DNA from: Sedimentisphaerales bacterium
GTDB taxonomy: Bacteria > Planctomycetota > Phycisphaerae > Sedimentisphaerales > SG8-4
Assembly (NCBI GenBank): GCA_016928975.1
Contig: JAFGJR010000191.1
Location: 1 to 62,912, forward strand
DNA length: 62,912 bases
Reading direction: 5' to 3'
Shown here piece by piece: positions 35,406 to 44,391 of the stretch. The stretch's first letter is position 1. Each line of letters opens with the position of its first letter. The translations under genes were made by a program, and so were the position numbers. Below the pieces are notes generated by a model. It worked only from the letters and a program-made list of their open reading frames with translations. It had not been told where the DNA came from and made no database searches.

Positions 35406-38400
35406 ATGGCCACAGGACTGACGAGCTTCAAAGATCTTCCCTTACCTCTGCAGATAGGTACGATTGCCGCGGCGGCAGGCGTCCCGGGGGGCTGGATGGT
35501 CACCAGCGGATTGTCGACAGGAATCCGGGTCATTGCCGCTATCGGGATTCCTCTGGGGATCCTGGCGATCGTTTTGCTGTACGTGCTCTACTGGAAGGGC
35601 GTGAAATGGCGCAAGGCCCGCCATGCCAAGCCCATGGAGCAGCAAGTGCTTCGCAACGCCGGCGCGGGACGGCAGGGCATCAGCGATCCGGAGCAACTGG
35701 CGAGACTCGACGATCTTCGCAAGAAGTTCGAGGAAGGCATCGCAACATTCCGGTCGGCCGGCAAGAGCCTGTACAGCCTGCCGTGGTATGTGATTCTCGG
35801 AGAGTCCGGCTCCGGCAAGACGGAGGCCATCCGCCATTGCGGCATCGGTTTTCCGCCGAACCTGCACGACCGTTACCAGGGCGTCGGCGGCACTCGCAAC
35901 ATGAACTGGTGGTTCACCGACTATGGGGTCGTCCTCGACACGGCCGGCCGGTTGATGTTCGAGGAAGCCAGCAGCGGCGGCACACGGGAATGGAAGGAGT
36001 TCCTGGCGATGCTGGGAAGGTTCCGTCCGAACTGCCCGATCAATGGAGTCCTGCTGGTGATTCCCAGCACCAGTCTGATCCGCGACAGCGTCGAGGAGAT
36101 CGAGAAGAAGGCTTCTCAGATTGCCCAGCAGTTCGACGTGATTCAACGAACGCTGGACGTTCGTTTTCCCGTCTACGTGGTGGTGACCAAGAGCGACCTG
36201 GTCAATGGCTTCCGCGAGTTCTTCGACGGAGTGTCTGATCCCCATTTGCAGCATCAGATTCTCGGATGGTCCAATCCCCAGGAGCTCGACAAGCCCTACG
36301 ATCCGGATTTCGTGGACAAGTACCTGGAGGCGATGAAGACCCGCCTGTTTCAGATGCGGCTGACCCGCATTGGCGAGCTGCTCGGTGAAGACGCCGGAGA
36401 CCAGGAAAAGCCGGCGACGGACGCGCTGTACGCGTTTCCCCATGCTTTCGAGCAACTGGGTCCGAGGCTCAAGCGGTATCTGGACCTGATCTTCTGCGTG
36501 GGCAGCCAGTGGTCGTGCAAGCCGCTGTTCTTCCGGGGAATCTACTTCACGTCGTCGATGCAGGAAGGCGCTGCGCTCGATGAGGACCTTGCGGCGGCGC
36601 TGGGCGTGCCGGTGGAGTCGTTGCCTACGGGACCCGTGTGGCGGCGCGACCGCGCCTACTTCCTGCGCGACCTGTTCACCAACAAGGTCTTTCGCGAGTG
36701 GGGCCTCGTGACGCGGGCGACGAACGCACGCAAGCTGTACACGCGCCGGCGAGCGGCGCTCCTGGCCTGCGCCGGTGTGGGTCTCTTCATCCTGTTGGTT
36801 CTTACGGTGTCCGGCATCTGGGCACTTCGCGATACCGTCGGATCTCTGGCGACGGTGCTCGAGCCGGCCGCACGCCCGAAGTCCTTTCTATCGGGAGACC
36901 CAAACCGCCGGGATTCCCTTCTACTGATTGACTCGGGTCTGGGTGGCTATCGTTACCATGGGGGGGAAATCGTAGATTTGAGCGAGGGAAACGACGTGCC
37001 CTTGTATCAGTACTACAAGGACCTGACAGTGCGGGCGGACAACTGGCGGCAACGCAGCGCGCGCATTCCACGGGTCTTTCGGCCGGCGGTAAAAGGGGCG
37101 CGCATTGATACGCGTCTGCAGCAGGCGGCCGCAGGAGTATACGCGATGGGCGTGCTGCAACCACTTTTCTCCGCCGGGGCCGAGACGATGAAATCTGCCG
37201 ACTGGACAAAGAAGAACGCGGAGCAAACGAATGAGCAGGTCCTGCGCTACTTGATCGAGTTGCGTGCAGGGAGGTCGCTGAGCGAAAACGGTCTCAGTTC
37301 TCTCATGGAGTACGTGCTGCTACACGACCCCAACGACCCCAGCGACCCCAACGACCCCAACAACACCCATAGGGACCACGCGACCGTACTGGCAGCTCCA
37401 CTCGCCACCCTCTACAGTGGTAAACAGCAGCCATACAAATACTTCGGTGAGAAGAACAAGACCGACGTCAATACGGCGATTGACGCCGGCATCCGGTCCT
37501 TCAATGTCTACTGGGGCAATCTGGGTGAGCTGAAGGCTATCGCAGACATTGTGCATTGCCTGACCGGCGGAGACCTGGCCGGCGGCCTCGCAAACCCTGA
37601 CAGTTTCGGGAGGCTCGAGCAACAATTCATCAATGACTGCGACAAAGTCGATCCGAATATCAGCGCATGGAAAAGACTGGGAGAGGACTGGGGCAAGCTG
37701 GTGGCCGCAAAAGATCGCGTGGATAAGGCGCGCGACGGCTTTGACGGGAGTGACTCCCTTCAGAAGAGGCTTGAAGATTCCCGTGAACGTTACTTCAACC
37801 GGCTGAACGATAGCTACGACGTGCTCACAAAGGCGTTGGGCGATTCCAGAGGATCGGACGTGAAGACGGACAAATGGTGTGAGAGCCTCGAATCGGGCAG
37901 GGCCCTCGCGAAGAAGCTCGGCGAGCGGGACTTCACGGAGCGGCTTGGAACGGTGGACGAGCAGTTCTGGGCCGACGGCCTGTACGAAAAGCGTTTCCGG
38001 ATGTATGAGGCCGTAGTGCATTGCCTTCAGCAGCTTCGAAATGACCGTAGTATCGCGAACCTGGATGCATTGCGCAACGCGCTGGAAAGCACGCGCGAAG
38101 GCGAGGACAGGCAGTACGACGAATCCTATCGTGTCAGCGAAGGCCGCCAGGCGGTGCGGCGAGCAGTACTGTCCTGGTGGCTTGCCGAGATGACCAAACA
38201 GAAACTCGAGGAATACGTTCGGGACAGGTCAACGTCGCGGCCGAATGACAGGTTCGATCCTGGTGTCGTGACAGTGGTGTTCTCGACATGGAACCACATA
38301 AAGGAACACTGCCAGGATGCGCAGACAACAGAGGAGTATCGAAGCTACGCTTGTGATTATATGAACGATTGCCTGACCAGGCGCGGGCCCTTTATGTTGG

Positions 38401-39563
38401 AGGACGAAGTCCGCAAGTTGGGGAGCGAAGTCGAAGTCCCTAAGGCCACGGATTGGACAGAGCGCCGGAAGCAGATCGAAAAGATGTCGAACGATCCCAT
38501 CAAGACCTACGGGAAACTGGTCGACGTCCGGGACAGAATACGGGCCTTCCTGCAACCCGTCGAAGGCTACGCGTGTGGAGGCGATACGACGACCCAGTTC
38601 GAGGATGCATGGAAGCCATTGCTTGATGAGTCTCGGCCGTTCTACAGGGACCAATGTCGGACAATGCTCACGAATTGGAGGAACCTCCCGAAGGATTTGC
38701 AGTCCGCTCGTCAGTCACTTCTTGAGACTACGCCCGGCGCGTTCCTTGGCCGCTACTTCGTCTCCTCCTCTTCTCCGTCTGTGGCATCTCCTAATTGCTT
38801 CTGGCGACATCTGGGTGTTACCTCGCTTCAGCTCCTGGCTGACGCAGTGACGGAAGATGTCAAGACAAAGGCCGGCAGGATAGCAGATTGCGAGAAGAAA
38901 TTCCCCCTGGAACGGAATGGAGTCAAGGACCTCAACGACGTGAACGTCGAGGGTCTTTACGGCATCTATCGCCAGCTCTTTCCCGGCAAATACGCGCCGG
39001 ATACCATCGGTGGAGGGCAGGAGACGAAGGATGAAGGCATCGACGCATGGCTCAAGAGACTTCGTGAGCCGGGCATACCTCCGTCTTTGGTTCAGGACGT
39101 CAACATGCTCCCGCCTCCGGGTGGCGAGTACACGTGTAGGGTGATAGAAGACACAATCACGACGAACCTTCGCGGGCAGGTCCGCGGGATCACCATTCGC
39201 AAGGGCGTTGGTAGTATTGACTGTTCGAACATCGGTGACACGTGGGAGATAACGGAAAGCAACGCCAAGCCACTGACCTATGACTGTTCCAAGGATGCGG
39301 TCGAAGTAGAATTCTGGAGGTATAGACCGGATCGTGCGCGCGAGACGATTGGCAGGCCCAATAAGTACAGTGGGCCGTGGGCGTGGCATCGAATGCTGAA
39401 GGAGAGGAGTGCAAAATACGATGGGAAGACCCACACCTATGTCCTCGAATTCGACGCGCTTGTCGACAAGGAGAAGACGGTCAAGGTGACGATGCAGATC
39501 GGTTTCTTCAAGGAGTCTGATGGTTCAGGCAAGCCCTTCCAGATATCCAGTTGGGCGCCTTGA
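35406..39563 (+). CDS. tssM: TssM (IcmF/VasK) inner-membrane protein
   Basis: The 1385-residue protein has two N-terminal membrane helices (about 15-65, including ILAIVLLYVLYW) and a cytoplasmic GTPase/ATPase-like domain with Walker A GESGSGKT (about 137-144) and the WWFTDYGVVLDTAGR strand. A third membrane helix lies at about 455-480 (ALLACAGVGLFILLVLTVSG), and a large periplasmic domain of some 900 residues follows. It has an IcmF-related block with FRMYEAVVHCLQQL and a beta-rich C-terminus. TssM spans the periplasm and normally binds the TssJ lipoprotein with its C-terminus. The periplasmic part is highly charged and weakly conserved. A four-unit 9-bp repeat encodes DPNDPSDPNDPN. Confidence 0.96.
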   Translation: MATGLTSFKDLPLPLQIGTIAAAAGVPGGWMVTSGLSTGIRVIAAIGIPLGILAIVLLYVLYWKGVKWRKARHAKPMEQQVLRNAGAGRQGISDPEQLARLDDLRKKFEEGIATFRSAGKSLYSLPWYVILGESGSGKTEAIRHCGIGFPPNLHDRYQGVGGTRNMNWWFTDYGVVLDTAGRLMFEEASSGGTREWKEFLAMLGRFRPNCPINGVLLVIPSTSLIRDSVEEIEKKASQIAQQFDVIQRTLDVRFPVYVVVTKSDLVNGFREFFDGVSDPHLQHQILGWSNPQELDKPYDPDFVDKYLEAMKTRLFQMRLTRIGELLGEDAGDQEKPATDALYAFPHAFEQLGPRLKRYLDLIFCVGSQWSCKPLFFRGIYFTSSMQEGAALDEDLAAALGVPVESLPTGPVWRRDRAYFLRDLFTNKVFREWGLVTRATNARKLYTRRRAALLACAGVGLFILLVLTVSGIWALRDTVGSLATVLEPAARPKSFLSGDPNRRDSLLLIDSGLGGYRYHGGEIVDLSEGNDVPLYQYYKDLTVRADNWRQRSARIPRVFRPAVKGARIDTRLQQAAAGVYAMGVLQPLFSAGAETMKSADWTKKNAEQTNEQVLRYLIELRAGRSLSENGLSSLMEYVLLHDPNDPSDPNDPNNTHRDHATVLAAPLATLYSGKQQPYKYFGEKNKTDVNTAIDAGIRSFNVYWGNLGELKAIADIVHCLTGGDLAGGLANPDSFGRLEQQFINDCDKVDPNISAWKRLGEDWGKLVAAKDRVDKARDGFDGSDSLQKRLEDSRERYFNRLNDSYDVLTKALGDSRGSDVKTDKWCESLESGRALAKKLGERDFTERLGTVDEQFWADGLYEKRFRMYEAVVHCLQQLRNDRSIANLDALRNALESTREGEDRQYDESYRVSEGRQAVRRAVLSWWLAEMTKQKLEEYVRDRSTSRPNDRFDPGVVTVVFSTWNHIKEHCQDAQTTEEYRSYACDYMNDCLTRRGPFMLEDEVRKLGSEVEVPKATDWTERRKQIEKMSNDPIKTYGKLVDVRDRIRAFLQPVEGYACGGDTTTQFEDAWKPLLDESRPFYRDQCRTMLTNWRNLPKDLQSARQSLLETTPGAFLGRYFVSSSSPSVASPNCFWRHLGVTSLQLLADAVTEDVKTKAGRIADCEKKFPLERNGVKDLNDVNVEGLYGIYRQLFPGKYAPDTIGGGQETKDEGIDAWLKRLREPGIPPSLVQDVNMLPPPGGEYTCRVIEDTITTNLRGQVRGITIRKGVGSIDCSNIGDTWEITESNAKPLTYDCSKDAVEVEFWRYRPDRARETIGRPNKYSGPWAWHRMLKERSAKYDGKTHTYVLEFDALVDKEKTVKVTMQIGFFKESDGSGKPFQISSWAP
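37326..37361 (+). repeat. 9-bp tandem repeat inside tssM
   Basis: Four units of GACCCCAAC (one with AGC instead of AAC) encode a Asp-Pro-Asn/Ser run in the periplasmic part of TssM. It keeps the frame whatever the copy number, so length variation would be tolerated. It probably lies in a flexible loop. Confidence 0.8.
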
Positions 39564-39614
39564 TCGCCGACGGGCAATCCGGCCGGTCCCCGATGGACAT
39601 GAAGGCATGATACA

Positions 39615-40577
39615 ATGGGCTCGTTGATGAGACGGTTCGGACAGTGGTTGAATGGTTCGAGAGGCTCCCGTTGGGGAAGCCGCATCATTGTCGCCGCATT
39701 CGGCAAGCACCCTGCCTGGGCTGATTTCATGGACGACGTTGGGCTTGCCACGCCGGCTCTGGTTGCCATCAAGCGGCTCTACATGGAGGGCATCGAAAAG
39801 AACATCGGCAAGTGGGCGGAATTGGAGTCCAAGCGGCCGATCGTGGAATTTGGCCACGCGTTCGTATGGCGCAAGGGACGTGACGTAGTTGCAGGCCGAC
39901 TGTGGCCGTCGCGCGACCGTCAAGGCCGTACCAGCTATCCGATGGTTGTCTGTGCACACTGCCGGCGTGTGTCCACGCGCTGGGTCTACGACCTTGTCCT
40001 GCCTCGCCTGGCGAGCCTCGAGACGGAATGTCAGAGCAGCGACTCCGCGAGCGATGTCCTGGCAAGCATTTCCACCTGCGAAAGCGCCCTGCAAATGATG
40101 CTCAGGGACTCGCGCTCTTGTGACCGGGAGCCGCGAGAGAAGGCCGACCGAATCGCCCAGCTCATGGACTACTCCGGGCTGGGACCCGACGACGAGGGTC
40201 TGATCCGGATCCTCTACCATATCGATCGCGGGATGTCGGCGGGTCTTGTCTCTCGCGCCAGACGGGACGGATACACCCATTCTGCGGATGCCCGTGCCCC
40301 TGCTTCCGGCAGTCACGTCGTGGATGCCGCGATCCTCTGGACGAGCTTGTTGCTCAGTCAGTACGGTCGGCATACCGGCGTGCTCATCATCATTCCCCAA
40401 CAGCAAGCTTGGATCGACGTGCTCGTCGGCGAGCCCACACCGGCACAACTGTACTGCCTGCGAGCTTCCACGGAAGCCCTGCCGCTCACAAACACGGTCC
40501 TCTACAAGATCGGCGACGAGTTTGTGGAGAGAGTGAAGCGGAGGGTAGGGGTCTTGCGAGCGCGTGGTGGTCGCTGA
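39615..40577 (+). CDS. tagF: TagF-like T6SS accessory protein
   Basis: The 320-residue protein begins, after a short basic leader, with IIVAAFGKHPAWADFMDDVG, which matches the TagF/DUF2094 start (usually GWFGKLPALGDF). GRLWPSRDRQGRTSYPMVVC agrees with the TagF PSVDRVGRYFP-type motif. The C-terminal half is less typical. In Pseudomonas TagF holds the T6SS in check after translation by binding Fha; in other bacteria it is fused to PppA. No phosphatase is fused here or seen nearby. It is the last gene of the rightward operon. The start may be ATG at 39615 or 39627. Confidence 0.8.
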   Translation: MGSLMRRFGQWLNGSRGSRWGSRIIVAAFGKHPAWADFMDDVGLATPALVAIKRLYMEGIEKNIGKWAELESKRPIVEFGHAFVWRKGRDVVAGRLWPSRDRQGRTSYPMVVCAHCRRVSTRWVYDLVLPRLASLETECQSSDSASDVLASISTCESALQMMLRDSRSCDREPREKADRIAQLMDYSGLGPDDEGLIRILYHIDRGMSAGLVSRARRDGYTHSADARAPASGSHVVDAAILWTSLLLSQYGRHTGVLIIIPQQQAWIDVLVGEPTPAQLYCLRASTEALPLTNTVLYKIGDEFVERVKRRVGVLRARGGR

Positions 40578-40726
40578 CCGGCTGGGTCACCGTCACGGTC
40601 TCGGTCGGCTCGCGCGAGCCTTCGCGGGAGCAACCGGGGAAGGCCGAGCAGGTCATTCCAATGCTCCGACGTCGTCACGTCTGATCGTCTCCCACGAACC
40701 CGCGGGACGCGGGACGATTGAACCTG

Positions 40727-40755
40727 TTGTCGCCGAGTGCCCAGTTCGGTAGAAT
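40727..40755 (+). promoter_or_regulatory. Candidate promoter for the Tat-DUF362 gene
   Basis: TTGTCG (40727-40732) and TAGAAT (40750-40755) are 17 bp apart, about 95 bp before the ATG at 40852. This would separate the DUF362 gene from the T6SS operon. The preceding 150 bp hold several GC-rich inverted stretches but no clear terminator with a T run. Confidence 0.45.
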
Positions 40756-40851
40756 GTCCAAAGTCCGGTTGCCGGGATGGAAAGGGTGGATACTGTCCAC
40801 CTGCTGAGCAGGCCGGTTGTAAGAGGGGCTGAGATTCACGAGGAGAGACGT

Positions 40852-41925
40852 ATGTCAGGTCGTATGAGTCACTTCAACAGACGGGAGTTGCTCAAGACCA
40901 TGTGTGTAGCGGCGGCGTTCGGGTCGCTCGGGTGGCGGCCGGGCTGGGTGCACGCCAGGGGCGAATCACCCAAGCCCGACGACGAAGCCGGCCGGCGGCT
41001 GTATACGCCGTATGCCAGGCCCTCCAGGGTGAGCATCGTCAAGGGCGACGAACGGCGGGAGATCGTCTTCCAGGCTCTCAAGAATATCGAAACCGAGATT
41101 CTCGCTTCCGTCGGGAACAAGAAGCGAATCCTGGTCAAGCCGAACTTCGTGTCCACGAACCGCCCACTGGCCGCATCTCACGCGGATGAAGTCCGCGCGA
41201 TCCTCGACTTCTTCAAGCCGCACTTCAAGGGCGAGATCATCGTCGGCGAGTCCGCCCCGTCCAGGAACGGAACGTTCGAAGGCTATCAGAACTTCGGCTA
41301 CCTGCCCCTGGAGAAAGAGTACGGCATCAAGCTGGTGGATCTGAACAAGGAACCATGGGTGTATCGTTACGTGTTCGGGAAGGATCATCGCCCGATGCCC
41401 ATCCGGATCATCTCGACGTTCCTCGATCGCGACACGTACATCATCTCCGCTGCCAAGATGAAGACGCACGACCGGACGGTGACCACGCTGTCGCTCAAGA
41501 ACACGCTGATCGGCGCTCCGCTGAACGATGGGCGGAAGAACGACAAGTCACTGACGCACATGGAATACAATTTCACGCCGAAGGAGACGCTGCATTTCAA
41601 CATGTTCCACTTGGCCCAGGAGATCTGGCCCGACCTTGGGATCATTGACGGCTTCGAGGCGATGGAAGGCAACGGCCCGGTCGGCGGTACGCCGGTCGAT
41701 GCCAGGATCGCACTGGCCAGCGCGGACCCGCTGGCGCTGGACACCCTGACGACCAGGATCATGGGCTTCGATACATCGAAGATCATGTACCTGACCGCGA
41801 TGGCCGAGGCCGGTATGGGCCAGGGTGATCTGACGAAAGTCCAGGTTGTCGGCACGCCGGCCGAACAATGCCAGTATAAGTTCAAGCCCAATGAGAAGTT
41901 GATCGGCTCGTACGGCCTGGGTTGA
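40852..41925 (+). CDS. Tat-exported DUF362 protein
   Basis: The 357-residue protein has a twin-arginine leader (NRRELLKTM, then VAAAFGSLGW, cleavage probably after VHA). The mature part is DUF362: KKRILVKPNFVSTNRPLAAS, VGESAPSRNGTFEGYQNFGY, AAKMKTHDRTVTTLSLKN, then IIDGFEAMEGNGPVGGTPV and LASADPLALDTL. DUF362 proteins lack a settled function; some are fused to ferredoxin domains, but no Cys cluster exists here. AGGAGAG before the ATG at 40852 fixes the start. A second, unexported DUF362 gene lies in the polysaccharide cluster (52935-54314). The mature protein should be periplasmic. Confidence 0.88.
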   Translation: MSGRMSHFNRRELLKTMCVAAAFGSLGWRPGWVHARGESPKPDDEAGRRLYTPYARPSRVSIVKGDERREIVFQALKNIETEILASVGNKKRILVKPNFVSTNRPLAASHADEVRAILDFFKPHFKGEIIVGESAPSRNGTFEGYQNFGYLPLEKEYGIKLVDLNKEPWVYRYVFGKDHRPMPIRIISTFLDRDTYIISAAKMKTHDRTVTTLSLKNTLIGAPLNDGRKNDKSLTHMEYNFTPKETLHFNMFHLAQEIWPDLGIIDGFEAMEGNGPVGGTPVDARIALASADPLALDTLTTRIMGFDTSKIMYLTAMAEAGMGQGDLTKVQVVGTPAEQCQYKFKPNEKLIGSYGLG

Positions 41926-41987
41926 GCGGGTCCCATTCATCATCTCGGGTCGCATCAGCGGACGTTGCCGGCTGACTGCGAACTCGC

Positions 41988-44291
41988 ATGGGATTGCCCG
42001 TGGATGTCATGGACAAAGACAGGCTTCTCAAGTCCGATGTCGCGCGCCTCGGCGTCCTCGCAGGGTTGTGCCTGGCGTTGGGCGTATATCTGATCGCCAC
42101 GACGGTCCTGATCTCCCGGGACGGCGTCTTCTACATCGGCCAGGCGCAGGGCTTTGCCGGCGATCCGATGGGCACGGTCCAGAACCGCCCGCCGGGATAT
42201 CCCTTCCTGCTGTGGGTCAGCCACAGCGTGGCGAGCCTGTTCACGTCACGCGATTCAACCTTCCTGTGGATCTACGCGTCGCAGGGCGTGACACTCCTGT
42301 GCCGGGTGCTGGCGCTGATTCCGCTGTACTTTCTGGGCAAGTCTCTGATCGGCGGCGCAAGGGCGTTCTGGGCCCTTTTGATCCTTGTCGCGTTGCCCTA
42401 TCCGGCGCAGTACGGAAGCGATGTGTTACGGGATTGGCCGTATGTGATGTTTCTGAGCTTCGGCGTATGGCTCCTGTACGAGGCATTGCGTCGGCGCGCG
42501 TGGTGGCTGTGCGGCCTCGTGGGGCTCGATGCCGCCGCGGGGTACTTGATCCAGCCTGCATCCGGGCAACTGGTCCTGTACGGCCTGCTCGGCTTCGCAA
42601 TCGTACTGTCCGCCGGAGGGCACCGGGGTAAACTGGGACCGCTGATCGCTGCTGTTCTGCTGGTCGCAGGCTTCGCCGGTCCCGTGTTACCCTATACCTT
42701 GGCGACGGGCACGTGGGTCCCTCACCAGCTCAAGCCTGCCGTGTTCAACTCGCCGCCTGTGATCACGTCTGTGGGCGGCGGCAGCGCGAGCAGAGACCCG
42801 CTGGAATTCGAGGTTCGCGAGGGCGAGCTGTTGGAGATCGGCGTCGAGGCTCTCGATCCGCAGGGCGACGATCTCACCTTCACGCTGGCCGCTGTCCCTG
42901 TGGGATCGCGGCCGGTCTATCAGTTCCGGCTGCTCCCCGGCGGCGCACAGTTTGTGACGATTTCGGAGGACGAGAAGAACGCGCTGCTCGAGCGGTTTCC
43001 ATCGGCGACGCGAGAGTACGGCGGCATTGCCTGCTACGCGTACGCGCAATCCGACGTGGCCGCAGACATCGAGCCCGTGCACCGCTTCTGGTCACCCGTA
43101 CAACGACGGCACTTCTACACGATTCTCTCCTCGGAGAAGGAGACCATCCAGGCAGAGTCGCCGAACGACCTATGGACGTATGAAGGCGTTGCGTTCTATG
43201 CCTTTGCCGAGGGTCGCCAGCCGCCCGACGCCGTGCCCGTCCATCGGTTCTGGAGCGAGCAGACGGGATATTCGTGGGCGGTGACCGGACAGGGTCACGG
43301 GACATCCTTCGCCTCCGATGACAACAGCATAGATGATGGGGTGGGATGGTACATACACGTGCCCGGTGAGGCTCCCGCCGGCATGTCCTTCGAAGGCATG
43401 TTCTTGCGATGGCGCCCGAGCCCCGGCCAACATGGTGACTACCAGGTCAACATCATCGTTAGTGACGGCGAGCTGGACAGTTGCCAGCTTGTGAAGGTGA
43501 CGGTTCGCGAGGGGCCGGCAGCTACCGCCCAGGGAGCTGAACTCCTGGCTTCGAATTTCGGATTTCGGATTTCTGGTTTTCCGGGTGGGTGGAGCAGGCT
43601 GGCGGGGGCGGTGGACAAGCTCTTCGATGGGTTCGCCGAGAGCCTGATGGTGTTCTTTCTCGTACCCTGGGGCGTCGGCTTGTACTACCGGATGCGCTAC
43701 AAGGCGGACCGGCTGGAGCGGACCCTCCTGACAGCCGTGATCGTCGTGAACGCGGGACTGATCCTCGTCCGCTACGTGTTCGTCGCGCCGAGTATGGACC
43801 GGCGGTACTGCCTTCCTCTGGTCGCGCTGACGATCTTCTACGTGCCCATAGGTCTGGAGCATATCGCGCGATGGCTCAGCCGGGAGGCGGTAGAGACGCA
43901 AAATCTTGCGTCTCTACCCAGGCGTACCCGGTTCTGGTTCCATGTCCTGATGGCGATCGGCATCGGGATCTGCATACCCAAACTCACGAAGCCTCTGGAC
44001 GCGGACAAGGGCAGCTACGTGACGGCCATTCGATGGCTGCGCGAGAATACCGGGCCGGACGAAGTAACGGCTGTCCTGGACCCTCGATTGACCTTCTACG
44101 CCCAGCGACCCGGCCTCCTGTACGCCGACGTCGTGGACCCGCGAAGGGTCGATTACGTCGTGAAGATCCTCGACAAAGGCGCACAGACCGAGGCACCCAC
44201 CGGCTGGACCGAGGAACTCTCTGTCCCTCTCCACGACCGCCGAGCCAGAACCCTCGTGATCTACAGAACCCATCGCCGCAAGGACCGCTGA
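41988..44291 (+). CDS. GT-C type membrane glycosyltransferase (ArnT/GT39-like) with inserted DUF5648-like domain
   Basis: The 767-residue protein has many membrane helices at the N-terminus (about 20-240). SRDGVFYIGQAQGFAG and NRPPGYPFLLW form the first periplasmic loop, as in GT39/GT83 enzymes. After about residue 255 comes a soluble insert. First is a cadherin-like strand set (FEVREGELLEIGVEALDPQ). Next are two DUF5648-like units (VHRFWSPVQRRHFYTILSSE and VPVHRFWSEQTGYSWAV with YEGVAFYAFAEG between), then another Ig-like strand set to about 510. Four or more helices and a C-terminal soluble part follow. It probably transfers sugars from a lipid carrier on the outer face. DUF5648 occurs in secreted proteins. 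Two short in-frame repeats are present (near 43551-43584 and at 43890-43917). Confidence 0.8.
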   Translation: MGLPVDVMDKDRLLKSDVARLGVLAGLCLALGVYLIATTVLISRDGVFYIGQAQGFAGDPMGTVQNRPPGYPFLLWVSHSVASLFTSRDSTFLWIYASQGVTLLCRVLALIPLYFLGKSLIGGARAFWALLILVALPYPAQYGSDVLRDWPYVMFLSFGVWLLYEALRRRAWWLCGLVGLDAAAGYLIQPASGQLVLYGLLGFAIVLSAGGHRGKLGPLIAAVLLVAGFAGPVLPYTLATGTWVPHQLKPAVFNSPPVITSVGGGSASRDPLEFEVREGELLEIGVEALDPQGDDLTFTLAAVPVGSRPVYQFRLLPGGAQFVTISEDEKNALLERFPSATREYGGIACYAYAQSDVAADIEPVHRFWSPVQRRHFYTILSSEKETIQAESPNDLWTYEGVAFYAFAEGRQPPDAVPVHRFWSEQTGYSWAVTGQGHGTSFASDDNSIDDGVGWYIHVPGEAPAGMSFEGMFLRWRPSPGQHGDYQVNIIVSDGELDSCQLVKVTVREGPAATAQGAELLASNFGFRISGFPGGWSRLAGAVDKLFDGFAESLMVFFLVPWGVGLYYRMRYKADRLERTLLTAVIVVNAGLILVRYVFVAPSMDRRYCLPLVALTIFYVPIGLEHIARWLSREAVETQNLASLPRRTRFWFHVLMAIGIGICIPKLTKPLDADKGSYVTAIRWLRENTGPDEVTAVLDPRLTFYAQRPGLLYADVVDPRRVDYVVKILDKGAQTEAPTGWTEELSVPLHDRRARTLVIYRTHRRKDR
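43890..43917 (+). repeat. 28-bp palindromic element, family A, copy 1 (in frame inside the GT-C gene)
   Basis: GTAGAGACGCAA and TTGCGTCTCTAC form perfect 12-bp arms around a 4-bp centre. It lies in frame and encodes VETQNLAS near the cytoplasmic end of the glycosyltransferase. Same element as at 56070-56097 and 56238-56265, with a diverged copy at 49349-49376. Confidence 0.9.
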
Positions 44292-44391
44292 GCCTCGCCT
44301 GGCCGGCCAGACCGGATATTCTGTAAGTCCTTGTGAGAAGATGAGTAGCGATTTTCAAATGACGACTTGTGAGGTCGAGCGAAGAGCGGAG

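Noticed and set aside
37326..37361. Possible CRISPR-like repeat
   Set aside because: The repeats are 9 bp, contiguous and in frame in tssM; there are no spacers.
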